DNA of 14,648 nucleotides, from NCBI GenBank assembly GCA_039931635.1, contig JBDTRO010000110.1, positions 1 to 14,648 of the forward strand, written 5' to 3'. The notes under the pieces were generated by a model. It saw only the letters and a list, made by a program, of their open reading frames with translations, had not been told where the DNA came from and searched no databases. Positions within the stretch are counted from its first letter, which is position 1. Each line of letters begins with the position of its first letter. Source of the DNA: RBG-16-66-20 sp039931635. GTDB lineage: Bacteria; Pseudomonadota; Gammaproteobacteria; Burkholderiales; SG8-39. Below are positions 1-6,932 of the stretch, piece by piece. A program made the position numbers and the translations under genes.

Positions 1-2561
1 TGGCGCTGCTGGGTGAATTCGCGCATCACCCGTTCGAGCTCGCGCTCGCGCATCTGCCCGTGCGCCACCGCGAGGCGCGCCTCGGGCAGCAGGCGCGCCA
101 GCCGGTCGTGGGCATGCTCGATGGTCGCGACGTCATTGTGCAGGTAGTAGACCTGGCCGCCGCGCCGCAGTTCGCGCAGCACCGCCTCCCGGATCAATCC
201 ATCAGAGTGGGCTGCGACGAAGGTCTTGATCGCCAGGCGCCGCTCCGGCGCGGTCGCGATCACGGAGAAATCGCGCAGGCCCTCCAGCGACAGTGCAAGG
301 GTGCGCGGGATCGGGGTCGCGGTGAGTGTCAGGACATCCACTTCGGCGCGCAGGCGCTTCAGGGCCTCCTTCTGGTGCACCCCGAAGCGGTGTTCCTCGT
401 CGATGATCACCAGGCCGAGGCGATCGAATTTCACGTCCTTCGAGAGCAGCTTGTGCGTGCCGATGACGACGTCAATCTCGCCGCTCGCCAGTTTCTTCAT
501 GACCTGCGTCGCTTCCTTGGCGCTGCGAAAGCGGCTCAGTTCGGCGATTTTTACCGGCCAGTCCGCGAAGCGGTCGGAGAAGGTCTGGAAATGCTGCTCC
601 ACCAGCAGCGTGGTCGGGCAGAGCAGGGCGACCTGCTGCTTGCCGGCGACGGCGATGAACGCGGCGCGCAGCGCCACCTCGGTCTTGCCGAAGCCGACGT
701 CGCCGCAGATCAACCGGTCCATCGGCTTGCCGGCCGTCATGTCGCCCGCCACGGCCGCGATGGCGGCCGCCTGGTCCACCGTTTCCTCGAAGCCGAAGCC
801 GTCGGCGAAGGCATCAAGATCATGCTGCGTGACGCTGAATGCGTGGCCCTGCCGCGCGGCGCGCTGCGCGTAGAGATTGAGCAGCTCGGCCGCGGTGTCG
901 CGCACCTGCCTGGCGGCGCGCGTCCTCGCCTTGTCCCATTGCCCGCTGCCCAGCTTGTGCAGCGGCGCTTCTTCGGGTTGCGCGCCCGAGTAGCGTGAGA
1001 TGACTTCGAGCTGCGACACGGGCACGTAGAGCTTGTCGCCGCCGTCGTACTGCAGCAACAGGAATTCCGTGATGCCTTCGCCCAGATCGAGGTTGACCAG
1101 GCCGCCGTAGCGCCCGATGCCATGCTGAGCGTGCACCACCGGATCCCCGACCTTGAGCTCCGACAGGTCGCGCAGCATGCCCTCCACCGACGTCTGCACC
1201 TTGGCGCCACGGCCCTTGCGCCGCACCGTGCCGGCGTAGAGCTCCGCCTCGGTGACGACGGCCCAGCCTTCGGCGGGGACGATGAAGCCGTTTGAAAGTG
1301 GTGAAACGGTCAGCGCGAGTGCGGTCTTTTCCTGGTGGAATTCGTCATAGGAATTCAAGGCGGAAAGCTGCAAGCCGTACTCGGCCAGATAGGACGACAT
1401 CGTCTCGCGCCGGCCGGGCGATTCGGCGCTGAGCAGGATCCGCAATCCGGAACCGGATACAAAAGCCTTCAGCGCCGCCAGCGGATCCCTGGCGCGCCGG
1501 TCCACCGCGAGCGGCGGCAGGGCGGTGGTCGAGAGAGGTTGTGTCAGGTCTTCGTCCGGCGCATCGAGCATGTCGATTCTCGGAAACGCCTTGGCACGGG
1601 TGAAGAACTCCTCGGCCGGAATGAACAACTGTGCCGGCGGCAGCAGCGGCCGGTCGGGATCGCCGCTCATCATCGTGAACCGCGACTGCGCGTCGCGCCA
1701 GAATGCCTGGATCGCGCCGGCGACGTCGCGATGCAGGACCAAGGTCGAGGCTTCCGGCAGGTAGTCGAAGACGGTAGCCAGCGCATCGAAGAACAGCGGC
1801 AGGTAGTACTCCACGCCCGCCGCCGGCACGCCGTTGGAGACGTCCTTGTAGAGCCGCCGCTTCGACGGGTCGCCCTCGAAGAGTTCGCGCCAACGGCCCC
1901 TGAACTTGGTGCGCCCGGCTTCGTCCAGCGGAAATTCGCGCGCCGGCAGCAGACGTACTTCCTTGACCGCATACAGGGTGCGCTGCGTATCGACGTCGAA
2001 GGTGCGGATGGTCTCGACCACATCGTCGTCCAGGTCGAGCCGGTAGGGCACCGCGCTGCCCATGGGAAACAGGTCCACGATGCCGCCGCGGAAACAGAAT
2101 TCTCCGGGCGCCATGACCTGCGTTACCGCGCTGTAGCCTGCGAGCGCGAGTTGCCGGCGCAGCGCCTCCGCATCCAGGCGCTCGCCCTGGCGCAGGAAGA
2201 ACGTGTACGACGCCAGATAGGCAGGCGGGCAAAGGCGTACGAGCGCGGTCACGGCGGGCACGACGACGATGTCGAAGTCGCCGCGCTGGATCCGGTACAG
2301 CGTCGCGAGCCGCTCCGACACCAGGTCGTGATGCGGCGAGAAGCTGTCGTAGGGCAGCGTTTCCCAGTCGGGCAGCAGGCAGGTGCGCAGCTGCGGCGCC
2401 AGCCAGGCGATTTCTTCCAGCAGGCGGCCGGCATCGAGCGCGTTGGCGCTAAGTACTGCGAGCGGGCGCGACTCCACCGCCAGCCGGGAGAGTGCGAGAG
2501 CGTCGGAGGAGCCGGCCAGGCCGCAGTAGCGTTTCTTGCCTGGAAGTGAGTCGCGATGCAT
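1..2561 (-). CDS. mfd: Transcription-repair coupling factor Mfd (3' end missing)
   Basis: Mfd is a cytoplasmic ATP-driven DNA translocase that removes RNA polymerase stalled at lesions and recruits UvrA. The frame is open from an ATG at 2561 to the window edge, giving 853 codons of a family that is usually about 1150 residues. The N-terminal UvrB-like region begins near residue 15 and includes LPDWETLPYDSFSPH. The RNA-polymerase-interacting domain lies around residues 470-545 (VGDPVVHAQHGIGRYGG). The helicase core has Walker A GDVGFGKTE at 620-628, DEEH at 721-724 and TATPIPRT near 745. The end of the second RecA lobe, the translocation motif and the C-terminal UvrA-masking domain lie beyond base 1. 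The start is fixed by family alignment; no clear Shine-Dalgarno precedes it. The gene is divergent from ispD. Motifs are intact and I see no frameshift, so truncation is by the contig edge. Confidence 0.97.
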   Translation of the reverse strand, partial: MHRDSLPGKKRYCGLAGSSDALALSRLAVESRPLAVLSANALDAGRLLEEIAWLAPQLRTCLLPDWETLPYDSFSPHHDLVSERLATLYRIQRGDFDIVVVPAVTALVRLCPPAYLASYTFFLRQGERLDAEALRRQLALAGYSAVTQVMAPGEFCFRGGIVDLFPMGSAVPYRLDLDDDVVETIRTFDVDTQRTLYAVKEVRLLPAREFPLDEAGRTKFRGRWRELFEGDPSKRRLYKDVSNGVPAAGVEYYLPLFFDALATVFDYLPEASTLVLHRDVAGAIQAFWRDAQSRFTMMSGDPDRPLLPPAQLFIPAEEFFTRAKAFPRIDMLDAPDEDLTQPLSTTALPPLAVDRRARDPLAALKAFVSGSGLRILLSAESPGRRETMSSYLAEYGLQLSALNSYDEFHQEKTALALTVSPLSNGFIVPAEGWAVVTEAELYAGTVRRKGRGAKVQTSVEGMLRDLSELKVGDPVVHAQHGIGRYGGLVNLDLGEGITEFLLLQYDGGDKLYVPVSQLEVISRYSGAQPEEAPLHKLGSGQWDKARTRAARQVRDTAAELLNLYAQRAARQGHAFSVTQHDLDAFADGFGFEETVDQAAAIAAVAGDMTAGKPMDRLICGDVGFGKTEVALRAAFIAVAGKQQVALLCPTTLLVEQHFQTFSDRFADWPVKIAELSRFRSAKEATQVMKKLASGEIDVVIGTHKLLSKDVKFDRLGLVIIDEEHRFGVHQKEALKRLRAEVDVLTLTATPIPRTLALSLEGLRDFSVIATAPERRLAIKTFVAAHSDGLIREAVLRELRRGGQVYYLHNDVATIEHAHDRLARLLPEARLAVAHGQMRERELERVMREFTQQR

Positions 2562-2583
2562 GACAAGACAGAAGCGCCATGCA

Positions 2584-2589
2584 ATTATA
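2584..2589 (-). promoter_or_regulatory. Perfect -10 hexamer for mfd
   Basis: On the minus strand the sequence reads TATAAT, the exact sigma70 -10 consensus. Transcription would start about 7 bases downstream, near 2577, leaving a leader of roughly 16 nucleotides before the mfd ATG at 2561. No good -35 hexamer sits 16-18 bases upstream; TTGCAA is present but the spacer would be about 23 bases. The 75-base gap 2562-2636 must also hold the ispD promoter. TTGATA at 2595-2600 on the plus strand is a possible -35, but no good -10 follows it. These assignments come from sequence inspection only. Confidence 0.5.
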
Positions 2590-2636
2590 CGGTGTTGATA
2601 ACGCGAAAGTTTTTGCAAACACGAAGGGTTTCCTGA

Positions 2637-3329
2637 TTGACGTTCTACGCGCTGATTCCAGCCGCCGGCGCCGGATCCAGGCTCCGGGGAGCGATGCCGA
2701 AGCAATATTTGCCGCTCGCGGGCAGGCCGATGCTGTGGCACGCGGTGAAATCGATGTGCGAGGCGCCGGTCGAAAACGTGTTCGTGGTGCTGGCGCCGGA
2801 CGACAAGGAGTTCGCACAGCTCGACTGGAGCGCCTTCGCCGGAAAGCTGGAGCCGCTTTACTGCGGTGGCGAGACGCGGCGCGACACGGTATACAACGGC
2901 ATGGTGGCGGCGACGGCAGCGGTGGACACGGACGACTGGCTGCTGGTGCATGACGCGGCGCGGCCATGCCTGCCGAAGCAAGACCTTGCGAACCTGATTC
3001 GCGAGACTCGCGACGATGGCGTCGGCGGCATCCTCGCGCTGCCAGTGTCCGAGACTGTGAAGAAAGCCGGCAAGGACGAGGCGGGTGTGCGGCGCGTTAC
3101 GGCGACCGAAGACCGCAGCCAGTTCTGGCTGGCGCAGACACCCCAGATGTTCCGCTTCGGCCTGCTGATGGAAGCGCTGAAGAAGGCGAAGACCGCGGTA
3201 ACCGACGAGTCCGGTGCGGTGGAGCAGATGGGATTGCGCCCCAGGTTGGTAACGGGAAGCCGCGAGAACATCAAGGTGACGTTCGCGGAAGACATGAAAA
3301 TCGCGGCAGCGATTCTGGAGAACCGATGA
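2637..3329 (+). CDS. ispD: 2-C-methyl-D-erythritol 4-phosphate cytidylyltransferase
   Basis: IspD transfers CMP from CTP to 2-C-methyl-D-erythritol 4-phosphate, the third step of the MEP isoprenoid pathway in the cytosol. The 230-residue product has the usual family length. Visible motifs are the nucleotide-binding loop PAAGAGSR at 8-15 with K22 in PKQY, HDAARP at 105-110, T140 in SET, TPQMF at 168-172, and NIKVT at 211-215 with K213 at the same number as the E. coli catalytic lysine. The start is TTG at 2637, preceded about 9 bases upstream by GAAGGG (2622-2627). No ATG lies close enough to keep the nucleotide-binding loop. The stop overlaps the ispF start in an ATGA, indicating translational coupling. 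It is transcribed divergently from mfd. Confidence 0.97.
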   Translation: MTFYALIPAAGAGSRLRGAMPKQYLPLAGRPMLWHAVKSMCEAPVENVFVVLAPDDKEFAQLDWSAFAGKLEPLYCGGETRRDTVYNGMVAATAAVDTDDWLLVHDAARPCLPKQDLANLIRETRDDGVGGILALPVSETVKKAGKDEAGVRRVTATEDRSQFWLAQTPQMFRFGLLMEALKKAKTAVTDESGAVEQMGLRPRLVTGSRENIKVTFAEDMKIAAAILENR

Positions 3330-3802
3330 GAATAGGACAGGGGTTCGACGTCCACGCGCTGGTCTCAGGCCGGAAGCTCATGATTGGCGGCGTGCATATC
3401 CCATATGACAAAGGGCTACAGGGGCATTCGGACGCGGATGTGCTGTTGCACGCCATCTGCGACGCGCTGCTGGGCGCCGCAGCGCTGGGCGACCTTGGAT
3501 CGCACTATCCGGACAACGATCCGCGGTACGCGGATTCAGACAGCCGTTTTCTTTTGCGGGAAACGGGGAAAAAAGTCGGCGCGCAGGGCTATCGCATCGT
3601 CAACATCGACGCGACCATCGTCGCGCAGGCGCCGCGCATGGCGCCGCACGTGGCGCGCATGACCGGCAATATCGCCGCCGATCTCGGCATCAAGCCGGCC
3701 GCCGTGAGCATCAAGGCGACCACGACGGAGAACCTGGGCTACATCGGGCGCGGCGAAGGTATAGCGGCGCAGGCCATAGCGCTCATCGAGCAAGGGGCAT
3801 GA
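3326..3802 (+). CDS. ispF: 2-C-methyl-D-erythritol 2,4-cyclodiphosphate synthase
   Basis: IspF converts CDP-methylerythritol 2-phosphate into methylerythritol 2,4-cyclodiphosphate with release of CMP. It works as a homotrimer with one zinc ion per active site. The 158-residue protein is full length. The zinc ligands D8, H10 (GFDVH) and H42 and the metal-binding D46 are all present, as are GHSDAD at 33-38 and TTTENLGYIGRGEG around 132-145 with T133 and E135. Numbering coincides with the E. coli enzyme. Its ATG overlaps the ispD stop by four bases. A fused IspDF is known in some bacteria, but here a clear stop separates the two. The intervening step, IspE, is not in the window. Confidence 0.98.
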   Translation: MRIGQGFDVHALVSGRKLMIGGVHIPYDKGLQGHSDADVLLHAICDALLGAAALGDLGSHYPDNDPRYADSDSRFLLRETGKKVGAQGYRIVNIDATIVAQAPRMAPHVARMTGNIAADLGIKPAAVSIKATTTENLGYIGRGEGIAAQAIALIEQGA

Positions 3803-4420
3803 ATGTATTCACCTGACTACAACCGCATCGAAGACCGGCCGGAACTGCTCGCCTTCCTGCGCGCGAACAGCTTTCCGATTCTGGTTACCGGAACCGGCGG
3901 CGTGCTGCACGGCTCGCATCTGCCGGTGACGATCCACGAACACGGACCGCAGATCGTCATCGACATGCACATGGCGAAGAACAATCCGCAATGGAAGGAA
4001 TTCCTCGACGACGAGGTGATGGTCATCTTCACCGGGCCGCATGCCTACGTCTCGCCGCGCTGGTACGCGGAGAAGGAGCGCGTGCCGACCTGGAACTACA
4101 CTGCGATCCATGCGTACGGGATTCCGAAAATAAATTCCGACCGCAAGGCGAAGGCGGAATCCCAGCGCAGGCTGATCGAAAGCCTCGATCCGCAGTGGCT
4201 GCCCAGGCATGATGCGCTCAGCCAGAAGTACGTCGACATGATGCTCGATGGCATCGTCAATTTTTCCATTCCGGTCGCTCGCATGGAGACGCGCTGGAAG
4301 CTGTCGCAGAACCGGGGCCGCGAGGAAATGGAACGGATCGCCGCCGAACTCGAGAAATCGCAGGACGGGAGCGCGCGAGAGCTTGCGGCGTTGACGCGCA
4401 AGCACTACGCCGGCAGGTAG
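3803..4420 (+). CDS. PaiB-family FMN-binding protein (putative transcriptional regulator)
   Basis: The 205-residue protein belongs to the PaiB / FMN-binding negative regulator family. This family has a split-barrel flavin-binding fold; B. subtilis PaiB is linked to control of sporulation and protease genes. Family landmarks are FPILVT at 24-29, HGSHLP at 36-41, the AKNNPQW segment near 58-64, the WYxxKxxVPTWNY signature at 87-99, HAYG at 103-106 and KLSQNR at 166-171. No helix-turn-helix is apparent, so 'regulator' is an inherited label and a flavin-dependent or stress role is equally possible. The ATG directly follows the ispF stop with no spacer, so it is very likely translated from the ispDF message. 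The function in this organism is inferred only from family. Confidence 0.88.
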   Translation: MYSPDYNRIEDRPELLAFLRANSFPILVTGTGGVLHGSHLPVTIHEHGPQIVIDMHMAKNNPQWKEFLDDEVMVIFTGPHAYVSPRWYAEKERVPTWNYTAIHAYGIPKINSDRKAKAESQRRLIESLDPQWLPRHDALSQKYVDMMLDGIVNFSIPVARMETRWKLSQNRGREEMERIAAELEKSQDGSARELAALTRKHYAGR

Positions 4421-4467
4421 CGCGCGGGAGCGGCGCGGGAACCGGTCAGGAAAAAGGTCGAAAAGAA
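4421..4467. other. Short convergent intergenic gap, no clear terminator
   Basis: Forty-seven bases separate the ends of the paiB-like gene (plus) and envZ (minus). A 5-bp CGCGC/GCGCG stem with a 7-base loop can be drawn at 4421-4437, but no T-run follows it on either strand. I see no convincing intrinsic terminator, so transcription may read into the opposing gene or end by Rho. Confidence 0.4.
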
Positions 4468-5745
4468 CTAACCCGCCAGGCTCAGGCGCGCCACCAGCCC
4501 GCCGCCGTCGCGCGCCGCCAGCTCAAAGCGCCCGCCGTGTGCGCGCGCGATGCGGTCCACGATGGCCAGACCGAGTCCCGCGCCACCGCTTCCGCTGCGC
4601 GCCTCGTTCAGGCGCGTGAAGGGGCGCTTCAGGCGTTCGAATTCGCCGGGCGGCACGCCGGGACCGCGATCCATGACCTCGATCAACGCCAGCGCGCCGT
4701 TGCGCCGCGTGCGTACTTCGATCGCGCCGCCGGCATGGCGCGCCGCGTTGTCGATGAGATTTGTGATGGCGCGCCGCATCGCCATGGGGGCGAACCGCAT
4801 GCCTGCCAGATTGCCGGGTACGAACGATACCGCCTGCTCGCGCTTGCGGTAGGTCTCGATGATTTCGCCGATCAGCGCATCCAGGTCGCCTGCGGCCTGC
4901 GCTTCGTCCTCGCCGCGCGCAAAGGCGAGGAACTGGCCGATCACCTCGTCCATTTCCTCCACGTCCATGCCCATGCCCGCGGCGGTCTCCTTGTCGGTGC
5001 CGCTCATTTCGATCGCGAGGCGCAGGCGCGACAGCGGCGTGCGCAGGTCGTGCGAAATGCCGGCCAGCACCATGGCACGCTCGCGCTCCATCGCTGCCAG
5101 GTCGCCCGCCATGCGGTTGAAGGCGACCGAGACGGTGCGCATCTCCCGCGGGCCGGTCTCGGCAAGCGGGGCGGGCAGCTGGCCGCGCCCGACTTCGCGC
5201 GCGGCGGCGGCGATCGCGCCCAGCGGCCGGCCGATCGCCGAGGCGATCAGCCACGCGCCGGCCAGCGCCAGGCCGAGCAGCCCGAGGCTGCCGCCCAGCC
5301 ACTCCAGGCCGAACGGCGGCTCGAAGCGCTCGCGCGGCAGCATAACCCAGTAGTCATCCTCGTCGATGCTGAAGCTCACCCAGAAACCTTCCACGCGGTC
5401 GCGCGCATAGGCGAAGCGGGTCCGGTCGCCGAGGACTTTTTTTGCTTTGGCCGCGACGAGCTCGAAAAGCGCGTCGTCCGGCAGGGGTTGCAGGACTTCG
5501 TCGCCGGTGACCGGCGCGAGCCGGATGCCCTCGCGTTCGTTGATTTCGATCAGCAGGTTGCGCCGCAGGACGGGATCGGCATTCACCAGCGCGGCGCGCG
5601 TGAGGTTGACGATGCTGACCGTCTGCTGCGCGAGCTCGCGGGCGCGCGGCTCGCGTTCGTAGACGCGGTAGAGCTGGACGGTGGCGGCGGCCGAAGCGAG
5701 GATCAGCGACGCGATCAGCAGGAATGAGCGCGTGAAAAGGGTCAT
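4468..5745 (-). CDS. envZ: Osmosensor-type histidine kinase, EnvZ-like
   Basis: This 425-residue inner-membrane sensor kinase would autophosphorylate and transfer phosphate to the OmpR-like regulator encoded just upstream. Transmembrane helix 1 covers about residues 6-25, a periplasmic sensor region about 28-148, transmembrane helix 2 about 150-171 and a HAMP linker about 172-222. The dimerization and phosphoacceptor motif is SHDLRTPLSRLRLAIEM with H232, very close to EnvZ. The ATPase domain has the N box (N329 to N333, NLIDNAARHA), G1 DRGPG at 359-363, the F-box RPFTR at 374-378 and G2 GGAGLGLAIV at 387-396. All catalytic motifs are intact. The ATG lies 23 bases after the ompR stop, so the two form an operon. 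The EnvZ name rests on core motifs and context; the sensed signal is not shown by sequence. Confidence 0.93.
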   Translation of the reverse strand: MTLFTRSFLLIASLILASAAATVQLYRVYEREPRARELAQQTVSIVNLTRAALVNADPVLRRNLLIEINEREGIRLAPVTGDEVLQPLPDDALFELVAAKAKKVLGDRTRFAYARDRVEGFWVSFSIDEDDYWVMLPRERFEPPFGLEWLGGSLGLLGLALAGAWLIASAIGRPLGAIAAAAREVGRGQLPAPLAETGPREMRTVSVAFNRMAGDLAAMERERAMVLAGISHDLRTPLSRLRLAIEMSGTDKETAAGMGMDVEEMDEVIGQFLAFARGEDEAQAAGDLDALIGEIIETYRKREQAVSFVPGNLAGMRFAPMAMRRAITNLIDNAARHAGGAIEVRTRRNGALALIEVMDRGPGVPPGEFERLKRPFTRLNEARSGSGGAGLGLAIVDRIARAHGGRFELAARDGGGLVARLSLAG

Positions 5746-5768
5746 GCAAGTCTCAGGCGGTCAGGGCG

Positions 5769-6500
5769 TTACGTTTCCCGCGGCGTGCCGTCGGGTACGA
5801 ACACGTAGCCGAAGCCCCACACCGTCTGCAGGTGCCGCGGATGCGCGGGATCTTCCTCGACGATCTTGCGCAGGCGCGAGATCTGCACGTCGATCGAACG
5901 GTCGAAGACGCCGTATTCACGACCGCGCGCGAGTTCCATCAGCTTGTCGCGCGACAGCGGCTGGCGCGGATGCTGCACAAGCACCTTGAGCACGGAGTAT
6001 TCGCCCGTGGTGAGAGCGACTTGCTTGCCGTCGCGCGCCAGGCTGCGCGTGGCGAGATTAAATTCGAACGGTCCGAAGCGGTGCACCTCGGTCCCGGTTG
6101 CGGGCGCACCCGGCGGTCCCGCGGGCAGGCGGCGGCGCAGCACTGCATTCACGCGGGCCACCAGTTCGCGCGGATTGAAGGGCTTGGGCAGGTAGTCATC
6201 GGCGCCCATTTCCAGGCCCACGATACGATCGACCTCGTCGCCTTTGGCGGTGAGCATGACGATGGCCGGGCCGGTGTTTTGCGCACGCAGCCGGCGGCAG
6301 ATCGCGAGGCCGTCTTCGCCCGGCAGCATCAGGTCCAGCACCACCAGGTCGTAGCGCTCGCGCGCCAGCTGCTTGTCCATGCTCGCAGCATCCGGCACCG
6401 CGCGCGCTTCGAAACCCTGCTCGCCCAGATAGCGCACGACCAGCTCGCGCAGCCGCTGGTCGTCGTCCACGACGAGAATCCTCTTTTTCAGCTCAGCCAT
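5769..6500 (-). CDS. ompR: Two-component response regulator OmpR
   Basis: OmpR-type DNA-binding response regulators control outer-membrane and osmotic-stress genes when phosphorylated by EnvZ. The receiver domain (about 6-120) has the acidic pair D12/D13, the phosphoacceptor D56 (DLVVLDLMLPGEDG), T84 and K106 (KPF). The winged-helix domain (about 137-236) ends in the OmpR-like QTVWGFGYVFVPDG. I start at the ATG at 6500 (MAELKKRILVVDDD), giving 243 residues, close to the 239 of E. coli OmpR. The frame is also open upstream to a TTG at 6542, but those 14 extra residues do not resemble the family. It is the first gene of the ompR-envZ operon and is divergent from the small secreted-protein gene at 6639. 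Confidence 0.95.
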   Translation of the reverse strand: MAELKKRILVVDDDQRLRELVVRYLGEQGFEARAVPDAASMDKQLARERYDLVVLDLMLPGEDGLAICRRLRAQNTGPAIVMLTAKGDEVDRIVGLEMGADDYLPKPFNPRELVARVNAVLRRRLPAGPPGAPATGTEVHRFGPFEFNLATRSLARDGKQVALTTGEYSVLKVLVQHPRQPLSRDKLMELARGREYGVFDRSIDVQISRLRKIVEEDPAHPRHLQTVWGFGYVFVPDGTPRET

Positions 6501-6638
6501 GGGCCCGGACGATACATGGGTACGCTCTCCACGATGAAACAACGTGTTACCTCAGACCGCGGTGGACACGATTTGTTACATATTTCGCGATGCAGGGCGT
6601 TCCGTCGGTGGCGTGGCCCACGTACCATCATCGAAACC
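6501..6638. promoter_or_regulatory. Divergent intergenic region with repeated TGTTAC hexamers
   Basis: This 138-base gap lies between the divergent ompR and small secreted-protein genes and should hold both promoters. The hexamer TGTTAC occurs at 6545-6550 and 6574-6579, 29 bases apart in the same orientation; the second sits in a locally AT-rich stretch, TTGTTACATATTTC. On the minus strand both read GTAACA, which resembles half-sites of OmpR-family regulators. The spacing is not the 10-base step typical of tandem OmpR sites. I could not assign a good -10/-35 pair for either gene, so the regulatory reading is tentative. Confidence 0.3.
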
Positions 6639-6932
6639 ATGAAAACGCTTGCCGCCCTCGTGCTCGCGCTGATGCTTGGCCCGGCGTTCGCCCAGCCAGG
6701 CCCGGGCCCGGGCATGCGGCAGATGCCGCCTCCCGAGCGGCGCATGAGCTGGGAAGAACGCCAGCGCCTGCGCGAGCAGGTGCAAAAGGGCGAGATGTCG
6801 CGCGACGAGGCGCGCCAGCGCTGGCGCGAGTCGCGCGAGCAGCGCGGCGTTGGCCCAGGCCGCAGCCCCGAAGAGCGCCAGCGCCTGCGGCGCGACGTGC
6901 AGGAAGCGAACCGCGACCTTGGGAGGCGTTAG
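6639..6932 (+). CDS. Small Arg-rich secreted protein, function unknown
   Basis: The 97-residue product has a clear Sec signal peptide (residues 1-18, cleavage after AFA before Q19). A Gly/Pro-rich stretch (19-32) and a very charged Arg/Glu/Gln-rich tail predicted as helical follow. The tail contains an internal duplication: SWEERQRLREQVQ at 37-49 and SPEERQRLRRDVQ at 76-88. No cysteine or known catalytic motif is present. The helical charged character is loosely like small periplasmic Spy/CpxP-type chaperones, but I do not see their LTxxQ motifs and do not assign that family. It is the first gene of a plus-strand unit and its end appears to overlap the DUF1800 start. The ompR-envZ operon diverges upstream, so envelope-stress control is possible but unproven. 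Confidence 0.75.
   Translation: MKTLAALVLALMLGPAFAQPGPGPGMRQMPPPERRMSWEERQRLREQVQKGEMSRDEARQRWRESREQRGVGPGRSPEERQRLRRDVQEANRDLGRR
6753..6901 (+). repeat. Direct DNA repeat inside the small secreted-protein gene
   Basis: A 20-base unit starting GAAGAACGCCAGCGCC at 6753 recurs at 6870 with a single mismatch within those 20 bases. The copies are 117 bases apart, exactly 39 codons, so both are read in the same frame and encode the duplicated SxEERQRLRxxVQ segment. This points to an internal duplication of a coding unit rather than an intergenic repeat. Confidence 0.7.

Noticed and set aside
60..2549. Long plus-strand open frames (60-998 and 1335-2549) antisense to mfd
   Set aside because: They mirror the codon structure of a well-supported high-GC gene on the other strand, have Arg/Gln/His-rich low-information translations and show no family motif.
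4421..4437. CGCGC/GCGCG hairpin between the paiB-like gene and envZ as a terminator
   Set aside because: The stem is only five pairs and no T-run follows on either strand; such pairings are expected by chance at this GC content.
4537..5727. 396-codon plus-strand frame antisense to envZ
   Set aside because: The minus strand carries every histidine-kinase motif in the right order. The antisense product resembles no protein and is a high-GC shadow.
6501..6542. Upstream TTG start extending ompR by 14 residues
   Set aside because: The extension is not similar to OmpR N-termini, and the ATG at 6500 places the receiver domain at its usual position.
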